Source of the DNA: Candidatus Poribacteria bacterium
GTDB lineage: Bacteria; Poribacteria; WGA-4E; WGA-3G
Assembly: GCA_028820845.1 (NCBI GenBank)
Contig: JAPPII010000114.1
Coordinates: 175,508 to 226,046, forward strand
Length of the DNA: 50,539 nucleotides
Direction: 5' to 3'
A model generated the notes under the pieces. That model was not told where the DNA came from. It saw only the letters and a list, made by a program, of their open reading frames with translations, and did no database searches. A program made the position numbers and the translations under genes. Below, piece by piece: positions 8,163 through 16,942 of this stretch; position 1 is the stretch's first letter; every line of letters starts with the position of its first letter.

Positions 8163-9422
8163 TTAAGGAAGGTTGCTGAGTGCTTCTGTATAGACCTGTT
8201 GGAGCGGGACATTGTTTTCTTCCGCGAGTCGTTTACAATCCTCGTATTCGGGGACGGTCTTAATCAAAGTACCGTTGAGATACCCGCATTTCGCTTGAAC
8301 CGACCCCCACTGCGTTTCGACTCTTATAAATTCACGCCGTAGTTTAATCCGATCAGCAGAAGAGAATCTGACGCCAAAAGTCGTGGTTTCTGTGAGGAGA
8401 AGTTCAACGAGTTTGTCGCGCCGTGCGGTTGGACAGAGGACAGTAATCTGTGTTGCGGGTCTGCCCTTCTTCATGAAGGTGGGTGTGAGAAAGACATCAA
8501 GGGCACCGTTTGCAAAGAGTTGTGTCGTGACATAACCTGTAATTTCGGGGGACATATCATCTACATTGGTTTCGATGATGTCAACGCTATCGGTTTCGGT
8601 GGGGTGGTGTGTCGTTTGTGATTCGCTGTCGGACGTTTTTTCGCCGAGGCAGAGGCGAAGGAGATTTGGACGTTGTTCAAGGTCGCGCGTCCCAGCACCG
8701 TATCCGACGCGGTCCAACCGCATCTGTGGCATGACACCGAATTCCTGCGAGAGTGTTGTGATAAGGGCTGCACCCGTCGGCGTAACCAATTCCTTCGGAA
8801 TATCGGTTTGTTGTATCGGGATGCCTTGTAAGAGTTCCATTGTGCCCGGGACAGGGACAGGCATGAGACCGTGTGCGCATCGGACGAAACCTCTGCCGAG
8901 AGATAACGGCGATGCGTAAACGGCATCTACTTCGAGATGTGCTAAACCGATAACTGACCCAACGATATCCACAATTGAATCGATCCCACTGACTTCGTGG
9001 AGGTGAACGTTTGCTTTAGTGGTATTGTGAACCTTTGCCTCCGCTTCAGCGAGCCTATCAAAGACACGTTTTGCTGTGTCTCGGACCTCCGCATCTAAAT
9101 CGCTGTCGTCCAGCAATTTGAAGATATCAGAGAGGTGGCGGCTCGGTCCATGGTCGTGGTGGTGATGGTGTCCATGGGTGTGTTCATGTGCGTGAGGCGT
9201 ATGGGTATGGTCAGCGTGTGCCGGGTGCACTTGGACGATTGCTCGAGTGCCGGTGATACCGTGTTTCACAGCTTTTTCAAAGTGCAAGCTGAACTCAGCG
9301 TCAAGTTTAAGGGTTGCCAGTGCGGTTGTGAGTGCGTCGGGCGGCACCCCGGCATCAACAAGGGCACCAAGTGTCATGTCGCCGCTAATGCCGGAGAAGC
9401 AGTCAAAATAGGCGATTTTCAC
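8163..9422 (-). CDS. larC: LarC, nickel insertion for the nickel-pincer cofactor
   Basis: CTP-dependent cyclometallase that inserts nickel into the pincer nucleotide cofactor of lactate racemase-type enzymes (DUF111 family). The start KIAYFDCFSGISGDM is diagnostic. Between the N- and C-terminal halves lies a His-rich stretch (HADHTHTPHAHEHTHGHHHH, about residues 66-85), as in known LarC, fitting metal capture. LarC1 and LarC2 parts are fused in one frame (419 aa), unlike lactobacilli that need a frameshift. GTG at 9422 is preferred: GGAAGGGGG is upstream, and it aligns with the family start; a GTG at 9440 would add six residues. No larB, larE or larA is nearby. It follows the sigma factor gene by 23 bp and is probably cotranscribed with it. 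Confidence 0.92.
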   Translation of the reverse strand: MKIAYFDCFSGISGDMTLGALVDAGVPPDALTTALATLKLDAEFSLHFEKAVKHGITGTRAIVQVHPAHADHTHTPHAHEHTHGHHHHHDHGPSRHLSDIFKLLDDSDLDAEVRDTAKRVFDRLAEAEAKVHNTTKANVHLHEVSGIDSIVDIVGSVIGLAHLEVDAVYASPLSLGRGFVRCAHGLMPVPVPGTMELLQGIPIQQTDIPKELVTPTGAALITTLSQEFGVMPQMRLDRVGYGAGTRDLEQRPNLLRLCLGEKTSDSESQTTHHPTETDSVDIIETNVDDMSPEITGYVTTQLFANGALDVFLTPTFMKKGRPATQITVLCPTARRDKLVELLLTETTTFGVRFSSADRIKLRREFIRVETQWGSVQAKCGYLNGTLIKTVPEYEDCKRLAEENNVPLQQVYTEALSNLP

Positions 9423-9445
9423 GTGGGTACCCCCTTCCACTATTT

Positions 9446-11077
9446 TTAGGCATCCTGAAGCAACTGTTGCAGCAAAGTTTTGGAGTCGTGGCGTTTGAGT
9501 TTTCCAATCGCTTCGGCTTCTATCTGTCGGACGCGTTCCCTACTGATTCGGAGTTTGTTTCCGATGTCTGCGAGTGTGTACTCCGTGCCGTCCATTAAAC
9601 CGTATCGCAGAATAATCACTTGCGTCTCACGTGGATTTAGTTTCCGATTCAGGACTTCAGTGATGACCTCCACTTTGGCGTAGTCGAGTAGGTAGTTTTC
9701 CGGTGTAATCTGTGACTGATCCGGAATGAGTTCAGAGAAGGACCCATCAGGAGAGTCTTCGTTAATCGGTGCGTCAAGCGGAACGGGATCTCTGGTGGCG
9801 TTGAAGATTTCCAAGACCTTTTTCTCTGTAAGTTCAACGGCGTTAGCGATTTCCCGTGTGGTCGGTTCCCGCCCGAGTTCTGCTGTGAGATCGGATTGCG
9901 CCTGCTTGATGGCACGACGTGCTTCACCGATATAGCAAGGGACCCGAATCATTTGTCCCTGTTGGTCAAGTGCACGTTTGATGGACTGCATAATCCACCA
10001 AGTTGCGTAGGTGCTAAACCGGAAGCGGAGCGTGTGGTCGAATTTATCGACCGCTCGCATCAATCCGAGACTCCCTTCCTGCATCAAGTCGAGGAAGGTT
10101 AGAGATGTTTTGCTAAAGTGGTGTTGTTTGGCGATGCTCGCAACGAGTCGGAGGTTTGCTTCTACAATTTTGAGTTTCGTGCCGTGTGTGACCTGATCCG
10201 CTGCTTCCAATTGGCTCAACAACCACTCGACCTGTCCAAATTCACGCTGTACATCCTCAAGAATGAACAGAAGGGTGCGTGGGTTCCAAGCCGCTGTGCG
10301 CTCTGGTGCCATAGGAGCAGGCAGTGTCTCTAAGAGCGTTGTAATCTCGTGGCAGATAACATCCAATTCTTGAAACATCTCTGTCTCTTGTTCAGTGTCG
10401 ATCGGAATTGCGTCCATAAAACGGAGGTCCCGCGCCAAGGGTGCTTCTGCGGACAGTGGCGTTTTGCTTTGTTCTGATGATTCTACTGTCTCTCCGTTAA
10501 AAGTGCGAATGCTGTTGCGAATCGTTTTACGAGCGTACGTTCGGAATTTGGAACCGCGTTTTGTGTTGCTGTTATCAATAGCTTTCAAGAGTCCAAGGCT
10601 GCCTACCTGTATCAATTCGGGCGGCGATGTCGCGTCAACATATTTTTTAAGGAGATGTAGGTTGCCTTCAAAGATTTTCCATCGTATCTGCTTGAGCAAG
10701 TTCGCTTTCGCTTCTAATTTTTCCAATAAGACCCCGAATGCTTGAATTTCGGCGCGGAGCTGGTCTATGATTAATCCGTGTTCTGGTTGTGCGGGTTCAA
10801 GTTTGTGTTTACCATCGGAGGCGAGGTTCTCCGTAGCGTCCAATGACGCGAGTATCCACTCTGGAAATTGGTTTAGCACAGTGGTGAACATGTGCAGACC
10901 CTCTTGGTATTTTTCAAAGAGGGCGGTCTCTTGTTTAGGATTAAGCAGAGGGGTCTTGGCTATCTTTTGTAGATAGGCAAAGGTTTCGTCCCTTGGTGAT
11001 TCTGGGCTTTCGTCCTTCTCTTCTTCGTCCTCAAAGAATTCTGCTTCGACCGGGTATACCGGGTAATAGTTTTTCAT
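9446..11077 (-). CDS. Sigma-70 family factor with a duplicated region 1.2-2 core
   Basis: RNA polymerase sigma factor of 543 aa. The C-terminal two thirds are canonical: region 1.2/2 (about 300-375, [51 protein letters not shown]), region 3 (378-455), region 4 with helix-turn-helix (about 468-531, [20 protein letters not shown]). Upstream there is a second, diverged copy of region 2: [11 protein letters not shown]...[17 protein letters not shown]...[15 protein letters not shown] (about 131-194). It is preceded by a region 1.2-like [16 protein letters not shown] (45-60). A linker [21 protein letters not shown] (207-227) resembles the region 3-4 linker. The first copy lacks the Trp pair used in promoter melting. 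GAGGTGA precedes the ATG. It may be a primary or alternative factor. Confidence 0.9.
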   Translation of the reverse strand: MKNYYPVYPVEAEFFEDEEEKDESPESPRDETFAYLQKIAKTPLLNPKQETALFEKYQEGLHMFTTVLNQFPEWILASLDATENLASDGKHKLEPAQPEHGLIIDQLRAEIQAFGVLLEKLEAKANLLKQIRWKIFEGNLHLLKKYVDATSPPELIQVGSLGLLKAIDNSNTKRGSKFRTYARKTIRNSIRTFNGETVESSEQSKTPLSAEAPLARDLRFMDAIPIDTEQETEMFQELDVICHEITTLLETLPAPMAPERTAAWNPRTLLFILEDVQREFGQVEWLLSQLEAADQVTHGTKLKIVEANLRLVASIAKQHHFSKTSLTFLDLMQEGSLGLMRAVDKFDHTLRFRFSTYATWWIMQSIKRALDQQGQMIRVPCYIGEARRAIKQAQSDLTAELGREPTTREIANAVELTEKKVLEIFNATRDPVPLDAPINEDSPDGSFSELIPDQSQITPENYLLDYAKVEVITEVLNRKLNPRETQVIILRYGLMDGTEYTLADIGNKLRISRERVRQIEAEAIGKLKRHDSKTLLQQLLQDA

Positions 11078-11151
11078 GGTCTCACCTCGCTGTGGTCTCG
11101 ACTTGGTGATCGAGGTATTTGGTCAATATAGTGGAAATTATCAAAAAAAGT

Positions 11152-11180
11152 TTAACTTTTTGTTCTGTATATGCTATGCT
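11152..11180 (+). promoter_or_regulatory. Possible promoter of the pentapeptide-repeat gene
   Basis: TTAACT (11152-11157), 17-bp spacer, TATGCT (11175-11180) with TGC before it. It has the same shape as the promoter at 27102-27130. Confidence 0.45.
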
Positions 11181-11270
11181 ATTAAGCATAACCTATTCGT
11201 GTATTTTCATTAATAGAAATATTGGCTTGCAAGCAGCCCTAAAATGCCCTATAACGATTGGAGGCGGTTA

Positions 11271-11846
11271 ATGGCTCAACTTACGCAAAATGAGATAGTT
11301 AAAAGATGTCAAGCCGGTGAATCACTTTCTGGCGAAAATCTTGCAAACCTTGACTTAACGAACCAACCGCTCGCGGGTATTGATTTGTCGGAAGCGAATC
11401 TGAGCGGTGCCGATCTACAAAACGCGGATTTAACAGATGCGAATTTAAACGATGCCAACCTCACGGGTGCGAATCTTTCTGGGGCAACTTTACAACGTAC
11501 CTATCTTGTCGGTTCTGATTTAACGGATGCCAGTTTTGAGGAAGCTAACCTACGGGGTGCATTCCTTAGCGGCAGCCTGTTGTGTGGCACGAACTTCCGA
11601 CGTGCGGATTTGCGGCGTGCTACCCTCGGTTGTCCAAGATGCGAAATGCCGGGACCCTTCGGTTCGCTCACCAGTTTTGAGAACGCTAATCTCGGAGAGG
11701 CGATTTTCGGTGAAATCAAGTTGAAAGGCATTATTTTGCTCGGTGCTAATTTCAAAGATGCCTATCTCTATGAGGTGGACCTCTCCGAAGCCGTTTATCG
11801 CGAAACCGATCTTGAAGGGGCTATCACGAAAAAAGGTAGAAATTAG
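11271..11846 (+). CDS. Pentapeptide-repeat protein
   Basis: 191 aa starting at the ATG at 11271, which has GGAGG 7 nt upstream; an earlier ATG at 11244 lacks a site. Residues about 20-110 and 140-185 are A(D/N)LXX repeats (for example LSEANLSGADLQNADLTDAN), which fold into a right-handed square beta helix. A break with two Cys (CPRCEMPGPFGS, about 122-133) interrupts the helix. Such proteins range from gyrase-protecting DNA mimics to unknown roles; nothing here decides between them. It stands alone between minus-strand genes, and convergent with the ABC transporter gene. Confidence 0.88.
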   Translation: MAQLTQNEIVKRCQAGESLSGENLANLDLTNQPLAGIDLSEANLSGADLQNADLTDANLNDANLTGANLSGATLQRTYLVGSDLTDASFEEANLRGAFLSGSLLCGTNFRRADLRRATLGCPRCEMPGPFGSLTSFENANLGEAIFGEIKLKGIILLGANFKDAYLYEVDLSEAVYRETDLEGAITKKGRN

Positions 11847-11957
11847 TTTTTTACTGAGAGACGCTGAATCGGATTCCGCGCGTTTTTCTAATATATGTGA
11901 CGTTGACAGAGGGTAAGAGGTTTATCTAAATTTCATTTTTTTTGTTTGGGATTAAAT

Positions 11958-13862
11958 CTACTGAAACTGCATATCGCAGAGTTTTCGATACAGTCCACCC
12001 TTTGTTAATAATGTTTCATGTGTCCCCGTTTCCAGAATCTCGCCATCCTTAATAACGAGAATTTTATCGGATCGGACAACGGTTGAGAGCCGATGCGCGA
12101 TGATGAAGCTCGTTCTACCCTCCATCAGGTTTGCTAAGGACTCCTGAATGAGTGCCTCCGACTGTGTGTCCAAAGAAGAGGTCGCCTCATCTAAGACGAG
12201 GATGGGTGCGTCTTTCAGGATCGCACGTGCGATAGATAAACGCTGCTGTTCACCACCGGAAAGTTTCATACCCGCCTCCCCTGTTAGGGTTGCGTAACCT
12301 TCTGGAGTTCTTGTGATAAAATCGTGTGCATTTGCGCGCTTCGCTGCTGCAATAATCGCTTCATCCGTAGCACCCGGACATCCGTAGCCGATATTTTCCA
12401 AGATAGTGCCATCGAAGAGGAAGGTATCCTGTGGAACGAGTGCGATATTTTGTCGCAACGCTGCCAGATTTACTTCATTAATTGGGATACCGTCAATCAG
12501 AATCCTTCCAGAGTTCGCCTCATAGAAACGTAAGAGAAGATTGAGAAGCGTTGTTTTTCCACTGCCGCTGGGTCCGACAAGCGCGACAACTTCCCCGGGT
12601 TTCGCCTCGAAGGTTACATTTTTAATGACGGATCTCGCTGTTGAAGGCTGCATATACGAGAAGGAGACATTCTCGAATGTAACGGCACCGCGGACGTTTG
12701 GCAGTTTGATACCGTTCTCCATTTTTTTCGTAGCAGGGCTCTGTGTAGCACTTCTGTCCTGCGTCTCGGGTCCGAAGTCGAGGAGATAAAAAATCCGTTC
12801 TGCAGAGGCGAGGCACTGCTGTAAAGCAGCGTTGACGCTGCCAATCGTCTTTATTGGCTTAAACATGAGACCTACCATAGCGATGTATCCGATGAACCAT
12901 CCGATAGAGAGTTGTCCGATAATTACCTGCCAGCAGCCCAACCCGAAAACAGTAGCGATGCCGACTGCGCTTAACCATTCAATAATGGGTGGGAGGAGAG
13001 CTGCGAAGCGGGCGCGCCGCATCGCTGAACGGTATTGGCTTTGGGTGATAGACTGAAAACGTTCGGTTTCTGCTTGTTCCGCGGTGAAGCTTTTAATAAT
13101 CTTAATGCCGAAGAGAGTTTCTTTGAGCTGCGAATAGATGTCTGCACTCTGTTGCTGTATCTCTGTACTGGCAGTTCGGATTCTTGCGCCGATAGCAGCG
13201 ATGAGATAGGCGAGAAGTGGAAGGACGAGCAAGACAAATAGGGTGAGTTTGAAACTTTTGATTAACATGACAGAGAGGAAGAGCGGGACAAGAACAGTCG
13301 CGCGTATGATATTTGCCATCGCCGCAACGAGCGTCTGCCAGACCCGTACATCGTCGGTGATACGCGTCATGAGATCGCCAGAGCGTTCTTCTCGTAGAAC
13401 GCCTAAGGGAGCAGATACGGTTCGCTGGTAAAGCGCGTTTCGTAACCGAAAAGCGAGTTTATGCCCGACCCGCGCCATCACGTAATCGTTACTGTAAACG
13501 AAAAAACCTTTGATGAAAACAAGCACAAGCACACCACCGAGCAACCAGAGGAAGACTTTAAGCGCATCACCGGCGTTTGCCAACGATATTTCAAAACCGT
13601 CGAAAGCGAGCATCCCTTCACGTTGGAATTGGAAATAGCGGATAGATATCGGTTCGTCAAATGCGTTGCCATCAACGACTTTAAGGGCATTGACGGTATC
13701 AGCAAAGATTTGGATAGCCCCTAAGTCGCAGACAGCAACGACCAAGGCGCACGCCATTGCTAAGAGAATGGAACCGGTGTAGGGGGTATGATACCGCGCG
13801 AAGCGGGCAAAGGTCTGGTTTTTGGTAGAAGATTTTTTGTCCATAGTCTCTGCGAATGCCAT
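11958..13862 (-). CDS. ABC exporter, fused permease and ATPase (MsbA-like)
   Basis: 634-aa half-transporter, expected to act as a homodimer exporting a lipid, peptide or drug. An N-terminal six-helix membrane domain (about 30-330) is followed by an ATPase domain (about 390-634): Walker A GPSGSGKTTLL, Q-loop VPQDTFLFDGTI, signature LSGGEQQRLSIARAI, Walker B ILVLDEATSSLD, and the switch His in IIAHRLSTV. The linker contains a Gln/Ser/Thr-rich stretch. The start is uncertain: ATG at 13862 or 13844, neither with a clear ribosome binding site. It follows the Clp1-like gene by 27 bp. Confidence 0.92.
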   Translation of the reverse strand: MAFAETMDKKSSTKNQTFARFARYHTPYTGSILLAMACALVVAVCDLGAIQIFADTVNALKVVDGNAFDEPISIRYFQFQREGMLAFDGFEISLANAGDALKVFLWLLGGVLVLVFIKGFFVYSNDYVMARVGHKLAFRLRNALYQRTVSAPLGVLREERSGDLMTRITDDVRVWQTLVAAMANIIRATVLVPLFLSVMLIKSFKLTLFVLLVLPLLAYLIAAIGARIRTASTEIQQQSADIYSQLKETLFGIKIIKSFTAEQAETERFQSITQSQYRSAMRRARFAALLPPIIEWLSAVGIATVFGLGCWQVIIGQLSIGWFIGYIAMVGLMFKPIKTIGSVNAALQQCLASAERIFYLLDFGPETQDRSATQSPATKKMENGIKLPNVRGAVTFENVSFSYMQPSTARSVIKNVTFEAKPGEVVALVGPSGSGKTTLLNLLLRFYEANSGRILIDGIPINEVNLAALRQNIALVPQDTFLFDGTILENIGYGCPGATDEAIIAAAKRANAHDFITRTPEGYATLTGEAGMKLSGGEQQRLSIARAILKDAPILVLDEATSSLDTQSEALIQESLANLMEGRTSFIIAHRLSTVVRSDKILVIKDGEILETGTHETLLTKGGLYRKLCDMQFQ

Positions 13863-13889
13863 CTGTGCATTCGCTTTTCGGCATGCACG

Positions 13890-14945
13890 TCATTTGCGTT
13901 GATAGGCACCGAATTGGATGACACAAGCGTGCTTCGCAGCATCGCCCACCTTTGAAGCGGGACAACGGATGCTGAATTCTCGTTTTTGAAAGTCAACAGC
14001 TTCAATCATTCCGATGGCATCAGTGTTGCCGGATGTCTTACTGACGAGTCCAACCAAGCGGCGTTCAAAGTAAGCGTGGACTTCTGCTGTAACACGGGTC
14101 AGACTTAGATAGTTTTTGATGTGGTTGATGATGGCTTTGGAAAGGGATCCTGCTGTAATGAGACATAAGGCGCGGTTGCCCCATTCGGCGTAGTGAACCT
14201 GCGTTTCAGCGAGTCGAGAAAGGATTTCTAATTCTTTCTCATTTGCAGGCCGTCCGATGAAAAAGGGAGTCCGTTCCCCGCGGATTTGTTCAAAAGGTAT
14301 CTGTTGCACGCGACTCTGAGAAAAATAGGCATCAAATCGGGCTTTTCGGTAACGGCTGCGGGTGTTACTACTTTTGGATCGGACGCTACGGTGTGGAGAG
14401 AGATAGTGAACGTTGATCCACGCTTGCTGATTATAGCACGCCGTTATCTGCTCCAATTCGGTAGCACGACCGATGCCGACCAAATGATGCGGTCTAACGA
14501 GTTCGATTTTATGCTGCTTGAGAGAGACAGCGGGTGGGTCGTGAATATAACCCGTCGTGTCAACAACAATAAAATCGGCTTCGGTTTCACGCGCCCTGTC
14601 TACCATCAAACGTGTGCCTGTTAAGGTTTCAAGATAGCATGGACGCGGGGACAGATCGCCGACGAAGTAGAGTTGATCGGCAGTACCGTCAAATTGGACG
14701 GGGACTATCTCCGGCGTAAAAAATTTCATTCCGATTGTTGTGGGAGGTCCTATTTGGGATTGCCCGACATCAGCATCCACGAGGGCGGTCTTTAAGCCTT
14801 GTGTGAGGGCAGAATCAACCAAAAAATGGCAGAAAGTTGATTTTCCGGTATCGGTTGCACCTATTACAAGTACAATCTGTTGTGGGACGATAATACGGGT
14901 CGCAAGTTTTTGCCAGTCTTGGTTAACTTGATATGTGCCGTCCAT
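13890..14945 (-). CDS. Clp1/Grc3/NOL9-like polynucleotide 5'-kinase
   Basis: Predicted ATP-dependent kinase of 5'-hydroxyl RNA or DNA ends. 351 aa. Walker A GATDTGKST (29-37), DADVGQSQIGPPTTIG (57-72; the Asp and Gln-Ser motifs typical of Clp1_P kinases), a lid-like YFVGDLSPRPCY (93-104), and VDTTGYIHD as Walker B. The C-terminal part (about 255-351) has a small beta-rich domain, as in Grc3-like proteins. The family is best known from eukaryotic tRNA and rRNA processing and from archaea; bacterial members are less studied. Upstream is sppA (58 bp gap), downstream the ABC exporter. Confidence 0.82.
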   Translation of the reverse strand: MDGTYQVNQDWQKLATRIIVPQQIVLVIGATDTGKSTFCHFLVDSALTQGLKTALVDADVGQSQIGPPTTIGMKFFTPEIVPVQFDGTADQLYFVGDLSPRPCYLETLTGTRLMVDRARETEADFIVVDTTGYIHDPPAVSLKQHKIELVRPHHLVGIGRATELEQITACYNQQAWINVHYLSPHRSVRSKSSNTRSRYRKARFDAYFSQSRVQQIPFEQIRGERTPFFIGRPANEKELEILSRLAETQVHYAEWGNRALCLITAGSLSKAIINHIKNYLSLTRVTAEVHAYFERRLVGLVSKTSGNTDAIGMIEAVDFQKREFSIRCPASKVGDAAKHACVIQFGAYQRK

Positions 14946-15003
14946 TTTTCTACTTCGGGTTCTTCGCCATGATTTGACCGAGAGCGCCAGCGAAGGTAGG
15001 CGT

Positions 15004-15870
15004 TTAGTCGCCGAGACTCATCTGATAGCGGAATGTGACACCGGGCAGACTGAACATCTCATCTAAAATGGGTGTCTGTTGAACACCGAGGAGTTGTTCA
15101 AGCAGCGATGTCTTTTTCTCCTTTCGCACGACCTTCGGTTTGCCGTCGATGTTTGCTAATTCTCCGGCGAGTTCGATTGCCTCCGGGAGGTTACCGAGCC
15201 GATCTAAGAGTTTGAGGTCGAGTGCCTGCTGTCCAGAAAAAATTCTTCCATCTGCGAGTTCAGCAATTTCAGAACGGCTCAAGAGGCTTTTCCGTGCCTC
15301 AAAGATTGTATCCACAAATTGATTGTAGACGTTATCGACAGTGGCTTGGAGAACCGCTTGCTCTTCCTCCGTCAGCGTGCGGAAAGGTGAGCCTGTATCT
15401 TTAAATTCGCCGCTTTTAATGACTTGATGCTCTAATCCGATTTTGTCGTATAAGTCTTTCATCCGTGTGAACTGCATGATGACACCGATGCTACCGGTCA
15501 ATGTGCCGGGATTCGCCATAATTGTGTCGGCGGCGCATGCGACGTAGTAGCCACCCGACGCGGCGGTTCCACCCATTGAAGCCACGATCGGTTTTTCTAT
15601 CTTCTGTAATTCGCTATAGATTTCTTGGACTGGGGCGACACTACCACCGGGTGTGTCAATACGAATCACAATCGCCTTGATACTCGAATCGTCGCGGTAG
15701 GTGTGAATGAGTTTAATCGTCGCATCTGATTTTGTGATAATGCCTGTAATGTCTATCACTGCGACCTTTTGTCCAATAGATGTCCCACCGCTCATTGATC
15801 GCAAGATCAAAATCAAGAAAAATAGGGCAACGATGATGCCGAGAACAATAAAAACACGTCTCTTTTTCAT
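15004..15870 (-). CDS. sppA: Signal peptide peptidase SppA, short form
   Basis: Membrane-anchored Ser-Lys protease that degrades released signal peptides. 288 aa, the size of the Gram-positive/archaeal short form. One N-terminal transmembrane helix (6-24) precedes the ClpP-like domain. Ser105 in GGTAASGGYYVA and Lys157 in KSGEFKDTGSP are 52 residues apart, as in Bacillus SppA, and form the predicted dyad. GSVAPVQEI and TGSIGV motifs are present. No ribosome binding site is obvious before the ATG; the 5' flank is A-rich, followed by the heptamer repeat at 15881-15915. A long-form SppA is encoded at 45900. Confidence 0.93.
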   Translation of the reverse strand: MKKRRVFIVLGIIVALFFLILILRSMSGGTSIGQKVAVIDITGIITKSDATIKLIHTYRDDSSIKAIVIRIDTPGGSVAPVQEIYSELQKIEKPIVASMGGTAASGGYYVACAADTIMANPGTLTGSIGVIMQFTRMKDLYDKIGLEHQVIKSGEFKDTGSPFRTLTEEEQAVLQATVDNVYNQFVDTIFEARKSLLSRSEIAELADGRIFSGQQALDLKLLDRLGNLPEAIELAGELANIDGKPKVVRKEKKTSLLEQLLGVQQTPILDEMFSLPGVTFRYQMSLGD

Positions 15871-15880
15871 TTTTTTTATA

Positions 15881-15915
15881 GTTTTCAGTTGTCAGCCATT
15901 AGCAGTCAGTAGCTC
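15881..15915. repeat. Heptamer-periodic repeat, locus 2
   Basis: In-phase 7-bp units GTTGTCA, GCCATTA, GCAGTCA, GTAGCTC fill most of the gap between the Uma2-family gene and sppA. Confidence 0.75.
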
Positions 15916-15924
15916 GCTACATTT

Positions 15925-16689
15925 TTAGGAGTTCTCTTGCAAGCGGTCAAGTGCTGCGCGAAGCTCTGCGACTTCCATCTCTGCCGCCTCAGCGCGTGCG
16001 TCCGCCTGTCTACGTGCAATGGCTTCCTGCTCAGCGCGTGCTGCCTCCTGTTCAGCGCGTGCTGTCTCCTGCTCAGCGCGTGCGTCCGCTGCCGCTTCAG
16101 GGGTCAATAGCCAGTCGCCTTTCTCTGGGTCATAAAGCCGTAAATCACTGAGGCGCAGGTGAAAGTCTAAACCAAGCACTGCGGAATGCAAACTGCCATC
16201 TGTCGCCGCTGCAATCGGTTGATAAACCCCGTCCACTAAGGTAAACCCCATCAGGGGGGTCGGTAGATATAAACCCTCTATATCACACAAGAAATAGTCA
16301 GCAATCCCTAAGTGCGCGTAAAGCTGCATCTTCCCGCCTAAGTCGTTCTGATATGTGCTTTCACTCGCCAACTCCATCACGAAATCGGGAGGTTTACCCT
16401 CCTGCCAGACGAGGTAGGTCCGCCGCGCCTTCTGACCGATGCCGAAAGAGACGAGAACATCAGGGGCTACAGATTTCCGAGGGTCCCCCTGCACATAATA
16501 CATCAATAGGTCTCCCGAGACGTATACCTCTGGTCTGTGCGTAAAAAAGTGTTCAAGTGTTCGTAGTATCTGTGTCAGGACGCGTCTATGCTCATCGCTA
16601 ACTGCCATAGGTTTCCCATCCGTATCAGGATAAAGTTGGCTGTCTTGAGTGGGTGCAGAACCGAGTCGCTCCCCATTGTGTATCGTCAT
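15925..16689 (-). CDS. Uma2-family (DUF820) putative endonuclease with coiled-coil tail
   Basis: 254 aa. The ATG at 16689 is set by GGGAGG 5-6 nt upstream. The core (about 15-185) is a PD-(D/E)XK-like fold: SVAPDVLVSFG (Asp), PDFVMELASEST (Glu) and the QLYAHLGIADYFLCD segment. The family is greatly expanded in cyanobacteria and in poribacterial genomes, with no settled function. The last 60 residues are a charged coiled coil made from a repeated ARAEQE unit, seen as near-identical 18-bp DNA repeats at about 16026-16085. Monocistronic by appearance. Confidence 0.85.
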   Translation of the reverse strand: MTIHNGERLGSAPTQDSQLYPDTDGKPMAVSDEHRRVLTQILRTLEHFFTHRPEVYVSGDLLMYYVQGDPRKSVAPDVLVSFGIGQKARRTYLVWQEGKPPDFVMELASESTYQNDLGGKMQLYAHLGIADYFLCDIEGLYLPTPLMGFTLVDGVYQPIAAATDGSLHSAVLGLDFHLRLSDLRLYDPEKGDWLLTPEAAADARAEQETARAEQEAARAEQEAIARRQADARAEAAEMEVAELRAALDRLQENS

Positions 16690-16815
16690 GGTATCCTCCC
16701 TAATATATACTATGGTAGATCTTAGAATTAATTGGACACTCTGCACTGTCTTGGAAACCGCACCTACCGGGCCTGGGACGAAAGTGTGTATTTATTTTTA
16801 GGATCCACCATATAT

Positions 16816-16935
16816 AGGACTTACACACATTCGCAAATTACCCCTTTAAATCAACGGTATGAATACCGTATGGCATTCCCCGCCCCCCGCAAGCAAGGGG
16901 AAATTTATCGGTTTTAGGACAATTGCGTAAGTCCT
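16816..16935. mobile_element. MITE-like palindromic element, about 120 bp
   Basis: AGGACTTAC (16816-16824) and GTAAGTCCT (16927-16935) are inverted ends, and the match continues loosely inward (CGCAAATT against AATTGCG). Inside are a GC-rich hairpin (CCCC GCAAGCAA GGGG, about 16886-16901) and a 34-bp segment (16848-16881) that recurs on the other strand at 30386-30419. It has no coding capacity. It fills the gap between the sugar transferase and Uma2 genes. Confidence 0.6.
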
Positions 16936-16942
16936 GTAATGA

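Noticed and set aside
16026-16085. 18-bp repeats read as an independent repeat element
   Set aside because: They are in frame inside the Uma2-family gene and encode its coiled-coil ARAEQE units.
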